From Cyanophora paradoxa (Eukaryota > Glaucocystophyceae > Cyanophorales > Cyanophoraceae): DNA of 64,000 nucleotides. Below the pieces are notes generated by a model that was given only the letters and a program-made list of their open reading frames with translations, did no database searches and had not been told where the DNA came from. Where the stretch lies: the NCBI GenBank assembly GCA_004431415.1, contig QPMI01000672.1, forward strand, positions 34,972 through 98,971, written 5' to 3'. The position numbers and the translations under genes were made by a program. Positions 52,568 to 61,400 of the stretch are shown piece by piece; within the stretch, counting starts at the first letter, position 1, and each line of letters begins with the position of its first letter.

Positions 52568-54783
52568 ATGGAGCTGGCGCGGGTTGCAAAGCGGGAGGAG
52601 CCCTCGGTGGACGTCCTCGCTCAGTACTTTCACCTGCCGATCAGTGCGCGGGCGTGACGGCCCCTTCGCCCACCGAATCGTCCTCCGCCCGCACAAACGC
52701 GCAGGGAGTCCCAGAGGCTGACTGTACTGCTTTGCGCCTCGCAGATGAGGCCGCGAAGCGCCTGTCGATGTGCTGCACGGTGCGCCGCGCCTGTTCCACA
52801 CTCCTCGAGACACTTACAGATTGCTCTAACCATTACTGATCTTGTGTCGCCATCCCTCGAGCAGTCGCTGAAGAAGCTGTGCCGGAAGCATGGTGCGTGG
52901 CGGGCGAATCTCCGCCTGGTAACTATCACTGACCTCTTCGGCGACTGCGGCAGGCATCAAGCGCTGGGTGCCGTAGAGCCCGCATTCCCTTGAGCTCTCC
53001 TTCTAAAGCCTTATATCTTCCTTTTTTCCGCTGGGCAGCCACACCGCAAGATCAAGGTGCGGCGTTGGAGCCCCCTCCTTCTCCGAGGTCGCTGCTGACG
53101 ATTCGTGTGCAGTCACTGGACAAGGCCATCGCGAAGCTGGAGGACATGAAGTCGCTGGCCGACCAGAAGCAGCGCGTCAAGTACCAGCTGTCAAACATCC
53201 GCACGGCGCTCATGCGTAACCCATACGGTCCGCCCGCAGCGCGCCTCGGACTCCAGCCCGAGTCACCGTCTTGCAGATGGTGAGCAGGGCGAGGGATCGT
53301 ATGCGGAAGGGGATGAATCTGGAGCCGAGTCGGAGAACGACGAGAGCACCGCGTCGGGCGAGGATCGCCGGGCCCCCAAAAGGCGCTCGGAGCCCAGCAA
53401 CATGCCCAGCAACGCGTCCTCTGCTGCTCCGCGGGACCCTCGCCAGCTTCCCTCGGTCCGCGACCTGCTGAGCACGCTGGACGAGTCGTCGGCGGCAAAG
53501 CCGGCGCCGAGCGGCGAGCGCGCGGCCTACGCGCACGGCTCCCCCTCCGCGGCCGCCGGCCTCCCGCGCACGTCGTCGGGCCCAGCGCCGGCGGCGGCGA
53601 GCGAGCTTCCGGTGAATGTGGACAGCAGCTTCGGGGAGAGCTTCCACCGCCTCTTCGGCCTCTCCCTCGTGCCCTACGGCGTGCTCGCCACCACGGGCCA
53701 GCTGCTCACCGCCAACCCCGCCCTCCAGTCCATGCTCGGGTGCGCCGCGCGGGCTCTGGGTGGGGCGGCGCCGCCCGACGCGCCGGCGCAGGTACCGGGA
53801 AGCGGAGCTGCGGCTGCGGAGCTCCCTCGCCTCCATCGCCTCCCATGAGGACCGCGAGGCCGTCGCCAACTCCTTCCGCACCCTCCTCGCCGGCGCGCCC
53901 CGCCCCCCGCCCCGGGCCACGCTGCGGGGCGGCCATCTGACGCGGCGGGGGCCGGCAGGGGGCGTGACGTCGCTGCAGCTGGGGCTGCGGCTGGTGCACC
54001 GCGAGGGCCACCTGGTGTGGACGCTGACGAACATGACCCTCGTGCGGGACAACCAGGAGTGCCCCGCCTACTTCATCGCCTCATTCCAGGCACGCTGCCC
54101 CGCCCCGCCGGGCCCCGCGCCGCGCCGGGGCGGCCGCCTGAGGCGGGGCGGGCAGGACATGAACGCGCTGAAGAAGAGTTGCTTCGGGACGGACCTGGGC
54201 TCGATGAAGCAGATGACGGAGCAGCTGCGCTGCGCCTTCGACTTCGCCGCTGTCGCCATCGTCCTCCTCACCCCGGAGGGCCGCGTCCAGCTCGCCAACC
54301 CCACCGGTAGCCGCCCCCGCCCCCGCCCCCGCCCGGCCGCCCGCCCCGCCCCCTCCCCGCCAGGCTGACGGGCGACCAGCGTGCAACCTCTTCGGGTACG
54401 GAACGGAGGAGTTTGTGGGTCGCTCCGTGGAGGACATGACGCACCCGGAAGACGTTCGGGAAGGTGAATGCCGCCCGCCTCGGCGGCCTGTTACCCGCCG
54501 GGCCGGCCCCCGACGCGTCGGCGCGGCAGGCCTCGACCTGCGGAGCGCCCTGGTCGGCTGCAACGCGGCCAGCAACCTCCTCTTCAACCGGCGCCTCCTC
54601 GACAAGCACGGCAGGACGCTCCGCGCGCACGTCATGCTCTACCGGTGCGCCTGCCGTTTCTTGTTCGACGCCTCGCGCCCGCTGACCGCCGCTTCGCGCA
54701 GCCACACCGACGCATACGGCCGCCTCGACTTCTACATTGCTCAGTTCAAGCTCGATTCCCCCGTTGCCGCCGCCAGCCACTGA
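52568..54783 (+). CDS. RWP-RK transcription factor with two PAS domains (multi-exon)
   Basis: The exons 52568-52643, 52745-52779, 52865-52892, 52954-52967, 53039-53056 and 53113 onward join in phase to give VDVLAQYFHLPI, NEAAKRLSMCCT, SLKKLCRKHG, IKRW, PHRKIK and SLDKAIAKLEDMKSL: a full RWP-RK DNA-binding domain, continuing into a coiled coil (DQKQRVKYQLSNIRTALM). An acidic/Ser linker with a basic RRAPKRRSEPS (likely nuclear signal) follows, then PAS-1 (ESFHRLFGLSLVPYGVLATTG...LLTANPALQSMLG) with its PAC-like part (LVHREGHLVWTLTNMTLVRD), and PAS-2 (AFDFAAVAIVLLTPEGRVQL...LFGYGTEEFVGRSVEDMTHP). The stop is TGA 54781-54783. RWP-RK factors control nitrogen responses and gamete or egg identity in green lineages; the ligand of the PAS domains is unknown. 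The start is the first Met; an upstream exon is possible. Confidence 0.87.
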
Positions 54784-55452
54784 AGCACCGGTGGTCGTGC
54801 AGAGGCCCCAGAGCGTACGGCGGATTCCGTTCCGAGACAGATAGGAAAAGAAAGAAATAGGTAGCTTGCACCTCGCTTTCTGCTTCCTTTTCATATTATT
54901 CACCTAGTCCCTTCATTGCATTCCTTTCTGTTCCGCCTACCTTTACGTCGAACCTGCTTTGCCCCCGTACGTGCAGTATTCACACCTGAGGTCTCTACAT
55001 CAGATCAATTGACGTTTTAAGTCAACATAGTAGGTTAACTCTGTGGTGCACGTGGTGCACGTCAATGTACATTACTTACTCGTCGAATTCATTTTAGGTT
55101 GCACAGCAGGGGCGCGCGCGCGCGCCGGGCCGTGCTTGCCGCAGAGCCGCAGTGACGCAGTGCAGCAGCACGACTTGAGGCCGGATCAATTAATTGCCGG
55201 GGAAGTTCGTTGTACCCGCCGAATTCGGCCGCCGTGGCCCCGGCCAGCCGTTGCTCGCGCCGTAGCCGAGCCCCATGCGCTAGCTGCAGTCTCCTTGCCG
55301 CGTCTAGGTAGCCGCCGCGTCGACCCGGTCCCTAACTGTCCAACCGTATTCAAACCTGTGGGCGCCGAGGTGCGCGTACGCGCCTGCGGTTGGTGCGGAT
55401 CGCTCCCCTGTATCTAGCTAAGCATTCTTTTGCACCAGGGCGGCTCGCAACG
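54784..55452. other. Spacer and promoter of the jouberin gene
   Basis: About 670 bases, AT-richer up to 55090. It includes repeated GTGGTGCACGTGGTGCACGTC near 55042 and a GCGCGCGCGC run near 55115. No gene seen. Confidence 0.45.
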
Positions 55453-58400
55453 ATGTTTAAGAAGAAGACCGCTGCGTCGCCTGAGCCACCTGCGCACGAT
55501 GACGACAAGAGCGAGGGCGCATTAGCGTCAGAGCGCAGTAGCGAGGACAAAGCGCGGAAGAGCGGCACGGAGTCTGAGGCGGATGACAGCGCTAAGAAGA
55601 AGAAGAGCGGCGGTCTCTTCGGCCTCGGCCGCAGTCTCGGCGGAGGCGGCAAGAAGCCTCAGCTTGCGCCGCTGAACACGGACGAGGAGAAGGAGAGCAG
55701 CACGCCCAAGAAGAGCAAGACGCCGGAGCCGAGCTCAGACAGCGCGTCGAAGAAGGGCGGTTTATTCGGTTTCAGCTCGAAAAGCAAGAAGGAGAAGAAG
55801 GACAAGGAGAAAGAGCATGAGAAGGACGATGCCGGCAAGCCGGCAGCCTCGCCTTCAGGGCCGCGCGCCACTGCCGAGAAGCCCAGCGCTAGCCCAGAGC
55901 CGGAAGACCACACGACGGAGGACGTCAGCGACGTGCGCCCGGGCTCTGTGTATCTGCCGCTGGTTTCCGCCGCCTTGCATCCGTCCTCACACGCGCTCAT
56001 GCAGTTCTCCGACGCGCAAGACACGCCCAAGCCCCCCGCGAGCAGCTCCGGCCTGACGGGATTCGTGCGGAAGCCGCGCCCGCCCAGCGACGACGGCGGA
56101 CCTCCTTCCCCGAAGGCGCCCAGCCGGACTTCACAGGAAAGTGGGCAAGGCGCTCGGAGGAGCATCGAAGCGGACCGTGCGCCGGCTGCCTGCTGAGCTG
56201 GGCCCCTGACCGCCCCTCACGCGCGCCCGCCAGTGAACGCGATGGAGACGATTGACGACGCGTCGGAAAAGTCTGTCGGCTCAAAATCTAGCGCTCAGGA
56301 TCCAGCCGGTCCGCACGGCTCCCGCAGACCCTTTCCTCCCGCCCTCAGCCGCCCCGCAGATAAGGCGAAGCCGCGGCAGAGCGTCGAGAGCCACGCCAGC
56401 GCCAGCGACGCGAAAGACAAAGCGAAGGAGAAGGACAGGGAGAAGGAGGAGAAGGAGAAGAAGGAAAAGGAGGAGGGGGAGAAGGACGAGGCCCGCAAGT
56501 CGCGGAAGGGCCTCTTTGGGTTCGGCTCCAAGAGCAAGAAGGAGGAGAAGGGGAAGGGCGGGTCCGACGAGGAGAAGGGTCCGCCCCGCCGCCGCCGCCC
56601 GCCTCCGGCCGCCCCCCGCTGACGCGCTGCGCCCGCAGAGAAGGACAAGGCCAAGACCAAGGACAAGGAGAAGGACAGGGACGAGAGCAGCGCGACGGGT
56701 GCGCGCCTGTACCCCCGCCACCCCGCCGTCCGGGTCGCGGCCAAGCCGGAGCAGACACGGCGGAGTCCTCCAAGTCCCGAACCTCCAAGTCCGGCAAGGG
56801 CCTCTTCGGCTTCGGGAAGAAGAGCCGTGCGAGCGGCCTCACCCCTGCCGCCCCCGCGCCGCCCCGCCGATGGCCGCCGGTGCAGCTGCCCCCAAGCCCG
56901 AGGAGGAGACGTCGGACGACGAGACCGACCGCTCCTCCAAGAAAGAGAAGGAGAAGGACAAAGGTGCGCCGCCCCCAATCCCGTCGCCCCGTCCCCGAGC
57001 CCGAGGCCGCCCGCAGACAAGGAGAAGAGCAAGACGCCCGAGGGAAAGAAGGGCGGCCTCTTCGGATTCGCCTCGAAGAGCAAGAAGGAGAAGAAGGAGA
57101 AGGACGGGGATGATGCGGGTGCGGGGCGCCGGGGGTGCGCTGCGGGGCGCTTGCGGGGCCGGCCTGAGCTTTCGGAGGGGTCAGGGGCCTCGACCTCGGA
57201 GAGCGCGGCGAGGGCGGCGGCGGACGGCGACGACACCTCCGACGGCGAGGAGACACCCGAGATGAAGGGCCGCGAGAAGGACAAGGACGTGCCGGAGAGG
57301 GAGAAGGAGAAGGGTGCCGCGCGCGCTCTCTGTCCGCTGTCGGCACCCGCTCACGGGGCGGCAGACAAGGAGGAGGCGCGGAAGTCGCGGAAGGGCCTCT
57401 TCGGGTTCGCCTCCAAGAGCAAGAAGGAGGAGAAGGAGGGGAAGAAGACACCCGAAGGAAAGGGGCCGGAAGGGGACGACGGAGCGGCCTCGGACGGCGG
57501 CGAGGGCGCCTCCGAGGGCTCTAAGCAGGATTCACACAAGGGTGCGCCCCGCCCGCGCCCCTCCCCGCCGGCCCGCCGGCCCCCGCCTCATGCGCCCAGA
57601 CGCAGGGGAGAAGGAGGAGGCCCGCAAGTCGCGGAAGGGCCTCTTCGGGTTCGGCTCCAAGAGCAAGAAGGAGGAGAAGGGGAAGGGCGGGTCCGACGAG
57701 GAGAAGGGTCCGCCCCGCCGCCGCCGCCCGCCTCCGGCCGCCCCCCGCTGACGCGCTGCGCCCGCAGAGAAGGACAAGGCCAAGACCAAGGACAAGAGCA
57801 AGAAGGAGGAAAAGGACGGGGGCACAAGTGCGCCCCCCGGGCAGAGCCTGCCCCCGCGCGCTCGTTGGCTCACGCGGCGCGGCAGGTGCAAGCCCGGCGG
57901 GGAAGGGGAAGGAGAAGGAGAAGCGAGCGGAGAGCTCGGGCGAGGAGGAGGGGAGCAAGAGGGATCTGGGCGCGGCCAAGGCCCCGACCCCCACCGGCAA
58001 GGGTGTCTGAGTAGCCCCGCGCCCCCCACGCACCTTATCGGGACTGACGCGGTGGGCGCAGACGGGGATGGCAAGGAGAAGGAGAAGGATAAGGAGAAGA
58101 GCAAGACGCCGGAGGCAGGCTCAGAGAGCGCGGCCAAGAAGGGCGGCCTCTTCGGGTTCGCGTCGAAGAGCAAGAAGGAGAAGAAGGAGAAGGACGGGGA
58201 GGAGGAGAGCGAGCGGGAGCGGAGCGAGCGGGAGCTGAGCGAGAAGAGCGAGGGGAAGAGCAAGCGCACGCTCGGCGGCCTCTTCTCCAAGAGCAGGAAG
58301 GAGGAGGAGAAGGCCAAGTCCAAGCGTGCGCCGCCCCGCCGCGCCCCTCGCCGCCCGCGCCCCCTCCGCCCGCCGACGCCCCCGGCAGCGACGACGCCGA

Positions 58401-61400
58401 CGCACGCCGCGGGGAGCGACGGGGAGGTTGAGGGGCGGGCCTCCGTCGATAGCAAGAGCCGGCCGTCGGTGGACAAGCACGACAAGGACGACAAGGCGAA
58501 GCCGCGGCAGAGCGTCGAGAGCCACGCCAGCGCCAGCGACGCGAAAGACAAAGCGAAGGAGAAGGACAGGGAGAAGGAGGAGAAGGAGAAGAAGGAAAAG
58601 GAGGAGGGGGAGAAGGACGAGGCCCGCAAGTCGCGGAAGGGCCTCTTTGGGTTCGGCTCCAAGAGCAAGAAGGAGGAGAAGGGGAAGGGCGGGTCCGACG
58701 AGGAGAAGGGTCCGCCCCGCCGCCGCCGCCCGCCTCCGGCCGCCCCCCGCTGACGCGCTGCGCCCGCAGAGAAGGACAAGGCCAAGACCAAGGACACGGA
58801 GAAGGAGGAGAAGGATGGCGACAAGGAGAAGAGTGCGCGAGCTGGCGGCCGGGGCCCACGCCCCGCCCTGCGCCGTTGACTTCGCCGGCAGAGGCGGACA
58901 AGGAGAAGGAGAAGGAGAAGGGGAGGGAGGAGGAGAAGGACGGGGGGTCGGAGCGCTCGGAGTCGGAGAGGAAGAAGGGCGGCCTCTTCGGCTTCGCCTC
59001 GCGGAGCCAGAAGAAGCCGCAGCTCGCCCCGCTCGCCTCCGCCACGGGCAAGGACGACAAGGGCCGGCCCAGCGCCGAGCTCCCCGAGAAGGAGAAGGGC
59101 CACAAGAGCGCCGAGCCCGAGCGGGAGAAGGACAAGGCCGGGAAGGGTGCGCGGCCGCCCGCCTGCCCCCGGCCCGCTCCTCCCACCGATCGCCCCGTAG
59201 ACAAGGAGAAGGAAAAGAAGGACAAAGACAAGGACAAGGAGAAGGAGCACGGCAAGGAGAGGAAGGAGAAGGGCGAGGACAAGGAGACGGAGAAGGATAA
59301 GGACAAGGAGACAGAAGAGGAGGTGCGGCTTGGAGGAGCCTCGTGGTCGCGGGCCCTCCTGCGCCCGGTCCGATTCGCCCCGCAGGCCGACGGCAAGGAC
59401 AAGGACGAAGGCAAGAAGGCCAAGAAGGGCGGCCTCTTCGGGTTCGCCTCGAAGAGCAAGAAGGAGAAGAAGGAGAAGGACGGGGAGGAGGAGAGCGAGC
59501 GGGAGCGGAGCGAGCGGGAGCTGAGCGAGAAGAGCGAGGGGAAGAGCAAGCGCACGCTCGGCGGCCTCTTCTCCAAGAGCAAGAAGGAGGAGGAGAAGGC
59601 CAAGTCCAAGCGTGCGCCGCCCCGCCGCGCCCCTCGCCGCCCGCTCCCCCGCCGCCCGCCGACGCCCCCGGCAGCGACGACGCCGACGCACGCCGCGGGG
59701 AGCGACGGGGAAGGCGCGAAGGAGAAGGAGAAAGACAAGGAGAAGGAGAAAGACAAGGAGAAGGAGGAAAAGAAGGGCAAGGAGAAGGCGAAGGCAAAGG
59801 AGAAGGCCGTGGCGAAGGATGGTGCACCCGCGCCCAGGTCGCATCGCCCGGGCGGCGCTCCCTCACCGATTTTGACGCAGATGAGAAGCCCATGGAGAAG
59901 GACAAGAAGGAGAAGGGGAAAGAGAAGGGTGCGCGGGGAGGCGGCTGCGGTGCCCCGCCCCGCCGCCGACCTCGGGGGCGGCAGGGAAGGCGAACGAGAA
60001 GGGGGGGTCGGGCTCAAGCTCGAGCAGCTCCGAGGAGGAGAAGGCCAGGGAGCAGGCCGAGGAGCGGGCGGCCCGCAAGCGATCCGCGGACGACGGCGCC
60101 GGCATCGGAGGCGCCGCGGAGGGGCGGGCGGGAGGGGAGGCGGGCGGGCGCCGGGGCAGCAAGCTGCGGGAGCGGTCGCGCTCGCGGTCGCCCATCCCGA
60201 AGTCCTTCGAGGCCGGCGCGGGGGCCGGGGCCGCGCCCCCCGGCCCCGAGTCGGCGCGCTCGCAGCTGCGGCCGGAGCACCGGCCGCGGAGCCGGCGGGC
60301 GACCCGACCGGGGGGCGACGCCCACGGGGGCGCCACCCCGCCCGAGGCCACCCCGCGGCAGCCGGCGCGACGCCCGCGCGGAGCTGCCGCCCGTGGCGGA
60401 GCGCGCCGGCGAGGAGGAGGGGCGGGCCAAGGCGAAGGGCGCGTCCCCCGGGCCTCGGCGCCGGGGCCGGGGCGCTCGCTGAGGGGCGGGGGCAGGGAAG
60501 CGGGGGGAGAAGGGGCGCAAGAAGGCGGCCGGGAGCCGCGAGGGGAGCGGCGCCTCGAGCAGCTCGAGCGGCTCGAGCGACGAGGGCGCCGCCGCCCCCG
60601 CCGAGCGCCGCCGCCCCCGCCGCGAGAAGAAGAAGGAGGCGGAGGAGGGGTCCAGGAAGGGCCGCAAGGAGCGCAAGGAGGGTGCCAAGTCGGAGGCGGA
60701 GGGGCGGGCGGACGACGAGCAGGGCGCCGGCGGCTCGCGCAAGCCGCGCAGGGAGCGCCGCCGCTCCAGGACGCCCGCCGCCGCTGAGAAGGAGAAGGAG
60801 CCGCCGGCGCCAGCCAAGTCGGAGGGGGAGGTGCGCGGGGCCGGCCCCTCCGCTCCCGCCCCCTCCCCTCCCGCGACCGGCGGCCGCAGCCGGAGGCCAA
60901 GGGCGGGCGCCTCGCTCGCCTCTTCTCCCGCAGCAAGTCGGCGCGCCACGCCCCGCCCCGCCCCGCCCTCCCGGCGCCCCTCACGCCCCGCGCCGCAGCC
61001 GAAGCGCGCCGGCGAGGAGAGCGAGAAGGAGGAGAAGAAGGCGCAGGAGCGGCCCGTCGTGCCCAAGGCGCGCCCCGCCGGGGCGGCGGAGCGGCGGGGC
61101 GAGAGCTGGGGCCGGCTGGGCTGAGGCGGGGCGGCGGGGCGCGCAGGTGGACCTGACGAAGATGCGGCCGTTCACGGAGTGGCCCAAGCCGCCCTCCACG
61201 CCCCACGTCCCCGAGAGGGCCGAGCTCTTCGGCCCCGAGACCCCCGCCGAGAAGCGCGCCGCCCTCTTCCCCCTCTCTCCTGCCGCCGGGCGCGGCGCCG
61301 TGCGAGCGACGCGGCGGCAGGTTCGAGGGCCACATCGCGAGTATCAAAGTGCTGCGGAGCGACCCGCTTCGCTCCTCCCTCAAGCTCATCCACCCCCTCG

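Noticed and set aside
52313-52813. 166-codon minus-strand frame over the RWP-RK exons
   Set aside because: It overlaps the RWP-RK coding exons and introns on the other strand and shows no domain.
57532-59844. 770-codon minus-strand frame opposite the jouberin N-terminus, and similar long antisense frames at 58035-60017 and 59863-61911
   Set aside because: They are Leu/Ser/Arg-rich mirror images of the Lys/Glu repeats and run through plus-strand introns; GC-rich DNA lacks stop codons by chance.
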